This document shows positions 18,777 to 27,021 of a stretch of 64,000 nucleotides of DNA, one piece after another (the first letter of the stretch is position 1; each line of letters starts with the position of its first letter). Both the position numbers and the translations under genes were made by a program. This DNA comes from an uncultured beta proteobacterium. Its GTDB lineage: Bacteria; Pseudomonadota; Gammaproteobacteria; Burkholderiales; Burkholderiaceae_C. The notes under the pieces are model-generated. The model searched no databases, was not told the DNA's origin, and was given only the letters and a program-made list of their open reading frames with translations. The stretch covers positions 1 to 64,000 of the forward strand of contig CAIQOO010000032.1 in assembly GCA_903873485.1 (NCBI GenBank), written 5' to 3'.

Positions 18777-19211
18777 ATGCGTTCCTACCCCCGCAATAGC
18801 CCAGAAGCCGCCGCCCGCATCGTGGCGCTTGTGCTGATCTCTGATGGCCACATCAGCCGCACTGAATACGATGCACTGAACCAGCCCGATGGCGTGCCTG
18901 CTTTGGGCCTGGAGCCAGAAAACATGCATGGCATCGTGCAGACCCTGTGCGAAGACCTGCTGATGGCCGGCTTCAATGGTCACTCGATACTGTCCCATGT
19001 AGAAGACGGTACGCTGACCCCAATGCTGGCCGAGGTGGACGAGCCACGACTGCAAACCGAGGTGTTGCGCGTTGCTGTTTGCGCCGTCAACGCCGATCAG
19101 CACCACGCCGATGGCGAGACCGCAATGCTCGATGCAATCAGTCGCATCTGGCAAACAAGTCCGGTCACGCTGGCCGGTCGGGCCGATGACGTCAGGCAAC
19201 CGCAGCGTTGA
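18777..19211 (+). CDS. TerB-like protein, paralogue 1
   Basis: 144 residues. It begins MRSYPRNSPEAAARIVALVLISDGHISRTE, close to the protein at 23084 (MRKYPQNSPQAAARIVALTLVADGDV). Both share the helical layout, the FCEDLL/LCEDLL segment and an acidic DxHxADGE/DDHVAEGE segment. This resembles the TerB (tellurite-resistance, DUF533-like) all-helical domain, whose conserved acidic residues may bind metal. Function unknown. The shared motif at 18690 lies 70-90 bases upstream. Confidence 0.7.
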   Translation: MRSYPRNSPEAAARIVALVLISDGHISRTEYDALNQPDGVPALGLEPENMHGIVQTLCEDLLMAGFNGHSILSHVEDGTLTPMLAEVDEPRLQTEVLRVAVCAVNADQHHADGETAMLDAISRIWQTSPVTLAGRADDVRQPQR

Positions 19212-19279
19212 GGACACGCCATGATTCGGCCTGCACCAGCACCTGAAACATGCCCTGGCGGAGACAGTTGGGGCGCGAC

Positions 19280-19759
19280 TCAGTCGCCCCGCGCCTGGCC
19301 CTGCTGGCTCAATTTGATGAAGATGCCCCAGGCGACCAGCAAGGCGGCCGCCGCGAAAGCGATGTATGCGGCGTCCGAAATCTTGGAAGGATCTTCATGC
19401 AGCAGCTTGAAGATCGCCACCAGTGACTCGATCGCCAGCGAAACCACCACCACCACCAGAAAGCGTGACAGCACACGGCGGGCCCGCGCCGCGGCGCTGA
19501 GCCGTGTTGACTGCTCGAACTCCTCTTCGACGATGGTGTGGGCCAGTTCCATGGCGGCCATGGCGATGGTCAACATGGCAATGCAGTCGAGGATCAAATC
19601 AAAGCGTTTGGTCAGCGTCAGCACCTCGCTGGGCTGCAACGCACGCCAAAGCTCGATGCCGGAAAACGCGATCAAGGCGACAGCGCAACCGGCAAACAAG
19701 ACGACGATGACCACGAAACCCATTGCGAAGAAACGTTCGGAGATTTTTATGACTGACAT
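19280..19759 (-). CDS. Four-helix membrane protein, possibly PsiE-like
   Basis: 159 residues from MSVIKISERFF. Four hydrophobic segments: MGFVVIVVLFAGCAVALIAF, LDCIAMLTIAMAAMELAHTIV, FLVVVVVSLAIESLVAIFKLL and AYIAFAAAALLVAWGIF. The ELAHT...EEE and ESLVAIFK motifs recall the PsiE family (phosphate-starvation-inducible E), which also occurs in stress islands; this assignment is tentative. The ORF stays open upstream to 20344, but that part lies opposite the epimerase fusion and reads as a shadow. It is divergent from the fusion gene, with about 100 bases between starts. Confidence 0.6.
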   Translation of the reverse strand: MSVIKISERFFAMGFVVIVVLFAGCAVALIAFSGIELWRALQPSEVLTLTKRFDLILDCIAMLTIAMAAMELAHTIVEEEFEQSTRLSAAARARRVLSRFLVVVVVSLAIESLVAIFKLLHEDPSKISDAAYIAFAAAALLVAWGIFIKLSQQGQARGD

Positions 19760-19861
19760 GGCGGTTTGGTTGAAATTTTTTCCGATCGACTGGGACTGGC
19801 CCCCAGTGCCCGCATCAAAACCGCTAACGCTAACACATTCACGCAACAGAAAACCCATCCC

Positions 19862-22348
19862 ATGACCACCCCAAACCCAAGTCCTCTGATCCTCATCACC
19901 GGTGCTGCCGGCCGCCTCGGGCAGACGCTGGCACGCGCCCTGTCCGATCGCTACAACGTGGTCGGACTGGACCGCCAGGCCCAGACAAGCCCGTTCCCGA
20001 TCCTGCAGGCGGATTTTTCCTCGGCCGCCTCGATCGAACTGGCGCTGCACCAACTGCGCGAGTCGTTTGGTGCGCGCATCGCCAGCGTGCTGCATCTGGT
20101 GGCCTATTTTGATTTCAGCAATGCCGATGACCCGCGCTACCAAAGCGTCAATATCGAAGGCACGCGGCATCTGCTGCGGGCGCTGCAGGCGTTTGAGGTT
20201 GAGCAGTTCATCTATGCCAGCACGATGCTGGTTCATGCACCCTGCAAGCCGGGTGAGCGCATCAATGAAAACCACCCGATTGGTCCACGCTGGGCCTACC
20301 CCAAGTCGAAAGCAGCAGCCGAAGCGGTGGTGCAGCAGGAGCACGGATCAATTCCCTGTGTCAACCTGCGCTTGGCCGGTGTCTATGACGAGCAGTCGCT
20401 GGTGCCAACCATGGCCCAGCAGTTTGCCCGCATCTACGAGCGCGACCTGCAAAGCTACTTTTACTCTGGCAGCACCCTGGTCGGCCAGGCCATGCTGCAC
20501 CGTGACGATATGCTCGATGCCTTCAAACGCACCATCGACCGCCGCCACGCGCTGCCGCCTGACACCGCCATCCTGGTCGGTGAATCGGATGCCATCGGCT
20601 ATGACGCGTTGCAAGACCGCTTGGGTGCGCTGATGCACGGTGTCGATGACTGGACCACGCTGCAGGTGCCCAAATCCCTCGCTGCCGCCGGGCTGTGGGC
20701 ACAGGCCAGGCTGGAGCCGGTGATTCCCGACATCATCGACAAGGGCGTGGCCCCGTTCGTGCGGCCTTTCATGGCAGAAATGGCCGACGACCATTACGCC
20801 CTCAACACCCGTCGCGCCCGCGATCTGCTGGGCTGGGAGCCGCAGCACAGCTTCAAGGACGAATTGCCGCGCCTGGTGCAAGCCCTCAAAGACGATCCGC
20901 CTGGTTGGTACCGCCGCAACGGTGTGACACCACCACACTGGGTGACTGCCGCCAGCGCAGTCGGCCAGGATCCCGAAATCTTGCGCCAGCGTCATGCGCA
21001 GCAATTTGCCGCCGAGCTGAGCGACAACCGCTGGCCGCACTTTGTCAACATCGCCCTGGGCAGTTGGCTGTTTACCCAGCCGCTGCTGATCCATGTCCAG
21101 GAGCCGCTGCTGCGCTGGAGCGAGATGGCGCTGGGCGCGCTGCTGATGGTGTTTGCCACGGCCGCCCTGTCGCAGCGCGGCACTGCAGCGCGCTGGGTCT
21201 GCGCCGCCATCGGCACGTTGGTGATGGCGATGCCGTTTCTTTTCAATACTGGCAACGCAGCGGCTTACTTGTCGGACTCGCTGGTCGGCGCGCTGATCTT
21301 CGGTTTTGCCGTTTGTCTCAAGCCCGAGCCAGGACCCTCGGCACTGGCGGCGCTGACCGGCCCGGACATTCCGCCGGGCTGGAGCTACAACCCTTCGGCC
21401 TGGACGCAACGCGTGCCGATCATCGCCACCGCGCTGATCGGCCTGTTTGTGGCGCGTTATCTGGCTGGCTATCAGCTCGGTCATATTCCCCATGTCTGGG
21501 ATCCGTTTTTTGAGGGTTCGGCCGCCGACCCGCAAAACGGCACCGAGGAGATCATTACCTCCGCCTTGTCCAAAGCGTTTCCGGTGTCGGATGCGGCCCT
21601 GGGCGGCTACACCTACTTGCTGGAAATACTCACCGGACTGGTTGGGGCCAAGGCACGCTGGCGCACCATGCCCTGGCTGGTGGTGTTGTTCGGGCTGATG
21701 ATTGCCCCGCTGGGCATCACCTCCATCGCCTTTGTCATCATCCAGCCGATCGTGATTGGCACCTGGAGCACCGTGGCGCTGATTGGTGCGGCGGCCATCC
21801 TGATCCAGATTCCGTATTCGCTCGATGAATTGATTGCCACCTTGCAATTCATGCGCCGCCGTGTGCAGGCCGGTCGCAATGGCTTGGCAGTGTTCTTTCG
21901 TGGTGACACCGACACCCTGCCAGCCGACTCCGCTAGCACCCAACGTGTGGTGGACGAGTTCAACCAGCCCGCCGGGGCGGTGCTGCGCAATATGATGGCT
22001 GGCGGCGTCAACCTGCCCTGGAACCTGGGGCTGGCCGCGCTAATCGGACTGGCCTTGCTGTTGACCCGCCTGTGGCCGGGCGTGGAGGGCAACCTGGCGC
22101 ACGCCCACCATGTGATCGGGTCGCTGGTGCTCACCGTGGTATCGGTCGCCGCAGCCGAAGTGGCTCGCCCGGCCCGCTGGCTGAACCTGCCGCTGGGGGC
22201 TGGCTTGATGGCATCGCCTTTCATATTTGCAGGGGGCACAACGGCACTGCTGGTCAGCGTGGTCGCTGGCGCAGCGCTGATGGCGCTGTCGGTGCGCCGG
22301 GGGCAGATACACGAACGTTATGGCTCTTGGGATCGGGTGATCGCCTGA
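19862..22348 (+). CDS. NAD(P)-epimerase fused to SPW-repeat and VKOR-like membrane region
   Basis: 828 residues. Residues 1-330 are an extended short-chain dehydrogenase/epimerase: ILITGAAGRLGQTLARAL (GxxGxxG) and YPKSKAAAE (YxxxK). Residues about 385-480 are an SPW-type repeat (WPHFVNIALGSWLFTQPLL). Residues about 565-690 look like the vitamin K epoxide reductase family as I recall it (RWRTMPWLVVLFG, IVIGT, IPYSLDELIATLQF), but the spot where I expect the WCTLC redox pair reads WSTVA at about 635-639. Residues 717-828 form a second SPW-like membrane segment. It probably acts at the inner membrane on an unknown, perhaps lipid or quinone, substrate. Confidence 0.8.
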   Translation: MTTPNPSPLILITGAAGRLGQTLARALSDRYNVVGLDRQAQTSPFPILQADFSSAASIELALHQLRESFGARIASVLHLVAYFDFSNADDPRYQSVNIEGTRHLLRALQAFEVEQFIYASTMLVHAPCKPGERINENHPIGPRWAYPKSKAAAEAVVQQEHGSIPCVNLRLAGVYDEQSLVPTMAQQFARIYERDLQSYFYSGSTLVGQAMLHRDDMLDAFKRTIDRRHALPPDTAILVGESDAIGYDALQDRLGALMHGVDDWTTLQVPKSLAAAGLWAQARLEPVIPDIIDKGVAPFVRPFMAEMADDHYALNTRRARDLLGWEPQHSFKDELPRLVQALKDDPPGWYRRNGVTPPHWVTAASAVGQDPEILRQRHAQQFAAELSDNRWPHFVNIALGSWLFTQPLLIHVQEPLLRWSEMALGALLMVFATAALSQRGTAARWVCAAIGTLVMAMPFLFNTGNAAAYLSDSLVGALIFGFAVCLKPEPGPSALAALTGPDIPPGWSYNPSAWTQRVPIIATALIGLFVARYLAGYQLGHIPHVWDPFFEGSAADPQNGTEEIITSALSKAFPVSDAALGGYTYLLEILTGLVGAKARWRTMPWLVVLFGLMIAPLGITSIAFVIIQPIVIGTWSTVALIGAAAILIQIPYSLDELIATLQFMRRRVQAGRNGLAVFFRGDTDTLPADSASTQRVVDEFNQPAGAVLRNMMAGGVNLPWNLGLAALIGLALLLTRLWPGVEGNLAHAHHVIGSLVLTVVSVAAAEVARPARWLNLPLGAGLMASPFIFAGGTTALLVSVVAGAALMALSVRRGQIHERYGSWDRVIA

Positions 22349-22407
22349 CTTGGGCCGTCCGTCACACAGGCCCGGTGCCAGCCGCTTGTCGTTGAAGGGC
22401 ATACCCA

Positions 22408-22455
22408 TGATCAGGTTTTCAAGGAATTTGAATAAGAAATTATCTGCTTTTCAAG
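22408..22455 (+). promoter_or_regulatory. Shared upstream motif, copy B
   Basis: GATCAGGTTTTCAAGGA followed by TAAGAAATTATCTGCTTTT (22433-22451), matching copy A at 18690-18708. It lies about 60 bases upstream of the HPF-like gene start. Confidence 0.55.
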
Positions 22456-22508
22456 AAGTGGTTTGACCCCTATCGTTGAGCCTTCTTTAACCCACTGGAG
22501 AAAACTCA

Positions 22509-22850
22509 ATGCAGATCACGTTTGAATCACGCGATGTCGATGGCAGCCAACTGCGCGACCTGGCGGTGGAGCGGGTGCGCTTTGCCCTGCGCCGCCAGAC
22601 GGCTTTGGTGCCGCACGCCAAGGTGCAGTTCTCGGATGTCAATGGCCCGCGTGGCGGTGTTGACAAGCGCTGCCAGGTCGAACTCAAAACCGACAGCGCC
22701 GGCACGGTGGTCATCGCCTCGCTGGCACGCGACTGGCGCACCGCGCTGGATCGTTCCCTCATCCGGGCCAGCCGGGTCTTGACGCGCAGCTTGCAGCGCA
22801 TTCAAAAACCAACGCGGGGCCGCGCGGCCAGACTGGCCCTCGACAGTTGA
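22509..22850 (+). CDS. HPF/RaiA-family ribosome-associated protein
   Basis: 113 residues. The beta-alpha-beta-beta-beta-alpha fold of the HPF/YfiA/RaiA family is suggested by MQITFESRDVDGSQLRDLAVERVRFAL, VQFSDVNGPRGGVDKRCQVEL and RDWRTALDRSLIRASRVLTR. Such proteins bind the 30S subunit and hibernate ribosomes under stress. It is short, without the C-terminal dimerisation domain of long HPF. CTGGAGAAAACTCA supports the start. The stop overlaps a small possible frame at 22847. Confidence 0.8.
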   Translation: MQITFESRDVDGSQLRDLAVERVRFALRRQTALVPHAKVQFSDVNGPRGGVDKRCQVELKTDSAGTVVIASLARDWRTALDRSLIRASRVLTRSLQRIQKPTRGRAARLALDS

Positions 22851-22945
22851 CACTTGAAACAGGCTTTCAGGACTCGGACTACCGCGACTTGCAGTGCTAC
22901 CCGCGTAGCCGCAAGAAGTCGTGGCTGAGCGAGATTTTTGACTGA
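22847..22945 (+). CDS. Possible small protein (TTG start), unknown
   Basis: A 32-residue frame starting TTG inside the HPF stop (TTGA overlap). It reads LETGFQDSDYRDLQCYPRSR and ends KKSWLSEIFD. The SWLSEIFD tail resembles the ends of some small basic bacterial proteins, which is why I list it. There is no separate ribosome site; translation would depend on coupling or on a -1 shift from the HPF gene. It may also be chance. Confidence 0.25.
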   Translation: MTLETGFQDSDYRDLQCYPRSRKKSWLSEIFD

Positions 22946-23083
22946 AGCAAGCTTGGCCGCTGCCCAATCGGCTTCAATGCCGCCCCTCAATTTCGCCGCC
23001 GATAGTGCGCCATCAACCCGCAGACATCCGGCGCAGCCAGTTTTGCAGTCCATCCCCACCGGCCTCCAGGCCAGAAAACAACC

Positions 23084-23515
23084 ATGCGCAAATATCCCCA
23101 AAACAGCCCGCAAGCCGCCGCCCGCATTGTGGCCCTGACCCTCGTTGCCGATGGCGATGTGGGCCAGTCCGAACTGGCCCTGCTCGATGAACTCGCGGTA
23201 CACCAGCGGCTTGGCCTTGAACGCGAAGCATTGCATGCCGTCATCGACAGGTTTTGCGAGGACCTGCTGTCGAGCAAGCAACTGGCCTGGGCAGATGCCT
23301 GTCCGGTGGATGAATACACCCTGGCCAACTTGATGGGCGAGGTCGATGACCTCGCCTTGCGCCGCAAGGTGCTGGATCTGTGCGTCAAGCTTGCTGTTGT
23401 TGACGACCATGTGGCCGAGGGCGAGTCCATGGTTCTGAGTGCCGCGATGGCGCATTGGGGTCTGCACGACCAGATGCTGACCGCTGCGATGTACCCAATT
23501 TTGCCTGTGCCTTGA
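23084..23515 (+). CDS. TerB-like protein, paralogue 2
   Basis: 143 residues, clearly homologous to the protein at 18777 (same NSP.AAARIVAL start, a central FCEDLL segment and an acidic DDHVAEGE loop). All-alpha TerB/DUF533-like fold inferred. It follows the HPF-like gene and may share its promoter. Function unknown; the acidic residues could bind Ca2+ or another metal. The two paralogues bracket the epimerase-fusion/HPF region, which suggests local duplication. Confidence 0.7.
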   Translation: MRKYPQNSPQAAARIVALTLVADGDVGQSELALLDELAVHQRLGLEREALHAVIDRFCEDLLSSKQLAWADACPVDEYTLANLMGEVDDLALRRKVLDLCVKLAVVDDHVAEGESMVLSAAMAHWGLHDQMLTAAMYPILPVP

Positions 23516-23749
23516 CACTTTCTTCTGGCGTATTAGCCCTGTCGCCCAGATCGGGCCTATGGTCCGCCTACGGCACGCGCTCCAGCGTCAGCACGGTGTA
23601 GGCCCCGTTGATTTTGTCGGCGCTGATATCCCCCCCTTGCGCACTTCGGCCTCGCTCATGTCTGGCGCTGCCGTACCAGTGGCTGCCGCCGGCGCTTGCA
23701 CCAGGGCGCTGTCGGCTGTCACGGTGGTTTTGGCTACGCCCTGGCTTTG

Positions 23750-23798
23750 ATAGCCAAAAGTGGCTCCAGCCCATACCAGTAAAGCGCTGGCAGCTATG
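23750..23798 (-). repeat. Dispersed intergenic repeat, copy 6
   Basis: On the minus strand it reads CATAGCTGCCAGCGCTTTAC, then GGTATGGGCTGGAGCCACTTTTGGC. A more divergent copy, located inside the decayed region. Confidence 0.6.
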
Positions 23799-23869
23799 CC
23801 TTATTGGGGGATGACGACGGTGTCCACCAAGCCCGCAGCCGTCAATGCCGTGGCGGGTCGTGCGGGGAA

Positions 23870-23965
23870 TTAGACCCGCTTCGGATTCAAATCCAGCCGG
23901 TCGGCCTGAGCCAGGGCGTTGGCCTGCTGAGCTGGTTTGTTGGGCTTGAAAAAGCTGAAAATTGC
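23870..23965 (-). pseudogene. C-terminal gene remnant, identity uncertain
   Basis: The minus-strand frame ending at TAA 23870-23872 reads FSFFKPNKPAQQANALAQAD and then RLDLNPKRV. It has a natural-looking polar C-terminus, a little like the tails of chemotaxis receptors, but with no upstream body. Called a remnant on that basis only. Confidence 0.3.
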
Positions 23966-24019
23966 AGTTCGACCCTTCGGCAAGCGCAGGGCGGACCAAG
24001 CTCACCGCGCCCGTCGGTT

Positions 24020-26776
24020 CTAGCCAGTGTTGCGAACACCCCCGGCAATCGCGTTGACCGACAGAAACAACCGGCCCAGCAGCTTGCTGGCGTTATCGCT
24101 GGCACCTTCGCTGTTTTGCTGCAGCCGCCATTGCCGCAGCAAGTCAATCTGTTGCCGGTGCAAGGCCGCCAGCGGTGCCTGGCGCAGTTGCAGGGCGGCA
24201 AGCTGGGTTGGCCGCCGCGTTGCCAGCGGCTGCTGGAACAGGTGTTGCAAAAACCTGCTAGTCAAAGCAAATTCCGCCTCAATCTGACCCAGAAAACGGT
24301 CTCGAATAGCCGGGTCTTCCACCAGCTCTGCATACCAGCGCATGATCTCCTGATCGGCCTGCAACACCGCCAGTTCGACGTTCATGAAGACATAGCGCAG
24401 CAGCGGAAACCGGCTTAAATCAAAGCACAGCAGTGCAAAAAGTGCGGGCTCGGATTGCTGCAGCCGCTGCAGTGCGGTGCCCGCGCCATACCAGCTTGGC
24501 AGCAGGTAGCGCGACTGGTTCCAGCTAAACACCCAAGGAATGGCGCGCAAGTCGGCCAGTGTCCGGCGCCCGGTGCGCCGGGCCGGGCGCGAGCCGATGC
24601 GCAGTTGTTCCATCACGTCAATCGGTGTCGCCTGGGCAAAAAAGTCCATGAATCCCTCCCCAGTGATCAGCTCCTGGTACTTGGCCATGCTGGAGGTGAC
24701 CAGCAGCTCCATGATCCGGGGCAGCTCCGGTGCCGATTGCGGATGCGTTGCAGCGCGCGCCGTCATGCCCAATACACCGGCCAGTTGCGACTCCAGGTTG
24801 TAACTGGCGGTCAGCAGGTTGGAGTACTTCTGCGAGATGGTTTCGCCCTGTTCGGTCATGCGAAACGAGCCGCGCAGCGAACCATGCGGCAGCGCCTCCA
24901 GAAAACGGTGCGTCGGGCCGGCACCGCGACCGATCGAGCCGCCACGCCCGTGAAAGAAGCACAGTTCAACCCCGCACTGGTCGCCTACCTGTGTGAGTTC
25001 GAGTTGCGCCCGGTACAGCGCACCCTGGCTTGCCAGAATGCCGCCGTCCTTGCAACTGTCGCTGTAGCCCACCATCACCTGCTGCTGCGGTTTGCGCCCG
25101 CTGGCAGCGGCAGCGGCCAGGGTGCAGGCGGTGACTGGATGCGTCAAAAACGGGTGCAGAATTTTTGCTGCCCCGAGCAGATCGTCAATGGTTTCAAACA
25201 GCGGCACCACCCGCAGCAGGCAGCGGCAGCCAGCCGGCTCATACACCAGCAGCCCGGCTTCGCGCGCCAGCAAATACACTGTCAGCAGATCAGAGCAACT
25301 GCGGGTCATGCTGACGATCAGCGAACCAATGCCATCCGCGCCATACGCCTGGATATGCCGCGCCAGCACGCGGTAACAGTCCAGCACCGCATCGGCCTCG
25401 GCACCCACGCGCAAACCTGGCAGCAAAAAAGGTCGTGGGCAAGCCAGTTCAGCGCTCAGGAACGCCAGGCGCTTATGCTCTGGCCAATCGGGAAAGTCGG
25501 TGCCATGCTGGCCGGCTGCGGCCAGCAGTTGCGCCACGGCGCGGTCATGGAAAGCACTGTTTTGCCGGACATCCAGCACTGCCAGATGAAAGCCGATGGT
25601 ATCGACCAGACGCCTGACGTTGAACACCTCCATGTCGGCCAGCCGGTTGGCGCCAACCTCGCGCAGCGACTGGTCGAGCAGGGCCAGATCAGCCGACAGC
25701 TCAACGGGTGTGCGGTAGCCGCCAGGTGCGTCGTCCAGCGTTGCCGCGTGATCGCGCACCAGGGTCAAGGGCAGGCCGGCAATCATCAGATTGAGGGCTT
25801 GGCGCCAGGGTTCGATCGGGTTGCGCGCCAGTGCCTCGGCACCGGCGGCGCCCAGGCGGGCCGCCCGTTCGCCAAGCCACTGCCGCAGGCCGGGCGGACT
25901 GGCCGCAAGCTGATCAGACAGACTGAGCTTGGCGGCCAGATCGACCAGGCGACGATGGATGACGGCCAGGGCGTTGAGGCGCAAATCCTGCAGAGATTCG
26001 GCGGTGACCTCAGAAGTGACAAGCGGATGGCCATCCCGGTCCCCACCCACCCAGGTGCCAAACCCTAGCTTCGGAAACTGGCTTTTCTGCAGGGTATCGA
26101 GCGAAAAGCCCTGGTTCAGCCAGGCCGCTTTCAAGCGGTTGTCCAGCAGCGGCAGGGTTTGCGGGAACACATTTTTCAGGTAATGGATGACATTTCTGCG
26201 CTCCGAGCGCAGTTCCGGCTTATCCAGATAGATGTTGCCGGTGCGCCAGAGCAGTTCGAGCAGCTCCTTGATCTCATCGCGGTTTTGCTGTCGCTCTGAC
26301 GGGGTCAGTATCGGGTTTTCCTTTTTGACCAGCAGCAGGTAAATGGCGCGGTGCTTGGCAATCACCGAGGAGCGTTTGGCCTCGGTCGGGTGGGCCGTCA
26401 AAACTGGTTCGACCTGCACCGCAGCCAGACTGGCGGCGATGGCGCTTTCTTCAAAACCATCGGCCTTGAGCCGCATCAGCGTGTTGCCCCAAAGCCCCCG
26501 CTCGTAAGACGGGCCGTTGGCTGTCTCCATCATCCGGCGCAGTTGAACCGCAGCGTTTTCTTCAACCATCCCGAGCAACTGAAACGCAATCGAGTGAAGC
26601 TGACAAGCCTGTTCAACCGAAACCGGATGCGCCGCAGGCATGGCATCTTCGCGCCAGGGGATCATGGCGGCGACATGGTGTTCGCCAAGTTCGAGCAGAA
26701 CTTCATTCAGGCAGGTGAGCAGAAATTGCAGGTCTTTGTTGATTTTTTCCTGTAGCAAAGCGCTGACATCGGTCAT
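24020..26776 (-). CDS. ppc: Phosphoenolpyruvate carboxylase
   Basis: 918 residues from MTDVSALLQEKINKDLQ, which has AAGGAG eight bases upstream; a longer ORF reaches 26842 but lacks such a site. PEPC motifs: VLTAHPTEAKR (catalytic His, about residue 145), GFGTWVGGDRDGHPLVT, VMVGYSDSCKDGGILASQ, FFHGRGGSIGRGAGPTH (catalytic His/Arg), SEYFR-region equivalent GSFRMTEQGETIS, and the C-terminal SRFLQHLFQQPL. It carboxylates PEP to oxaloacetate (anaplerosis) using bicarbonate, which the carbonic anhydrase encoded just upstream on the same strand could supply. The usual final NTG is present (GGVRNTG). Confidence 0.96.
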   Translation of the reverse strand: MTDVSALLQEKINKDLQFLLTCLNEVLLELGEHHVAAMIPWREDAMPAAHPVSVEQACQLHSIAFQLLGMVEENAAVQLRRMMETANGPSYERGLWGNTLMRLKADGFEESAIAASLAAVQVEPVLTAHPTEAKRSSVIAKHRAIYLLLVKKENPILTPSERQQNRDEIKELLELLWRTGNIYLDKPELRSERRNVIHYLKNVFPQTLPLLDNRLKAAWLNQGFSLDTLQKSQFPKLGFGTWVGGDRDGHPLVTSEVTAESLQDLRLNALAVIHRRLVDLAAKLSLSDQLAASPPGLRQWLGERAARLGAAGAEALARNPIEPWRQALNLMIAGLPLTLVRDHAATLDDAPGGYRTPVELSADLALLDQSLREVGANRLADMEVFNVRRLVDTIGFHLAVLDVRQNSAFHDRAVAQLLAAAGQHGTDFPDWPEHKRLAFLSAELACPRPFLLPGLRVGAEADAVLDCYRVLARHIQAYGADGIGSLIVSMTRSCSDLLTVYLLAREAGLLVYEPAGCRCLLRVVPLFETIDDLLGAAKILHPFLTHPVTACTLAAAAASGRKPQQQVMVGYSDSCKDGGILASQGALYRAQLELTQVGDQCGVELCFFHGRGGSIGRGAGPTHRFLEALPHGSLRGSFRMTEQGETISQKYSNLLTASYNLESQLAGVLGMTARAATHPQSAPELPRIMELLVTSSMAKYQELITGEGFMDFFAQATPIDVMEQLRIGSRPARRTGRRTLADLRAIPWVFSWNQSRYLLPSWYGAGTALQRLQQSEPALFALLCFDLSRFPLLRYVFMNVELAVLQADQEIMRWYAELVEDPAIRDRFLGQIEAEFALTSRFLQHLFQQPLATRRPTQLAALQLRQAPLAALHRQQIDLLRQWRLQQNSEGASDNASKLLGRLFLSVNAIAGGVRNTG

Positions 26777-26950
26777 GGCGTTTTCTCCTTTTTGGTGGGG
26801 TTGAAAGAGGGTGGTCAATTTCATCGTTCGGGGTGGCTGCAAGTCGATTCATCTGGACTTGAACCGACCCGACACCGCAAGCCCGCTTGCGGGCCAGACT
26901 TTGCTGAAACAGGCAAGGCGACGGCGGGAGTGCTGCCAACTGCTTGAGTT

Positions 26951-27003
26951 TTATATGCCAAATAGGCCTCTAGCCCTTTACCCATATGCGCTGACAGCTA
27001 TAT
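26951..27003 (-). repeat. Dispersed intergenic repeat, copy 7
   Basis: On the minus strand it reads ATATAGCTGTCAGCGCATAT, then GGGTAAAGGGCTAGAGGCCTATTTGGC. It lies between the carbonic anhydrase and PEP carboxylase genes. Confidence 0.7.
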
Positions 27004-27021
27004 TTTTTGCAGCTTGCAAAG

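Larger units (their letters stand above)
23516..24019. other. Gene-poor gap with degraded coding sequence
   Basis: No intact gene. On the minus strand there is a run that reads like the end of a small protein (DMSEAEV then a frame change, DKINGAYTVLTLERVP and a stop near 23575), then a copy of the dispersed repeat, then another C-terminal-like tail (FKPNKPAQQANALAQADRLD). The reading frames change several times, as in decayed genes. Confidence 0.45.

Noticed and set aside
19760-20344. N-terminal extension of the PsiE-like gene
   Set aside because: It would overlap the epimerase gene on the other strand by nearly 500 bases and its sequence is a shadow; the MSVIKISERFF start is family-like.
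23568-24005. 145-codon minus-strand gene
   Set aside because: The frame crosses a dispersed-repeat copy, and better protein-like sequence is found in other frames, so the region is treated as decayed.
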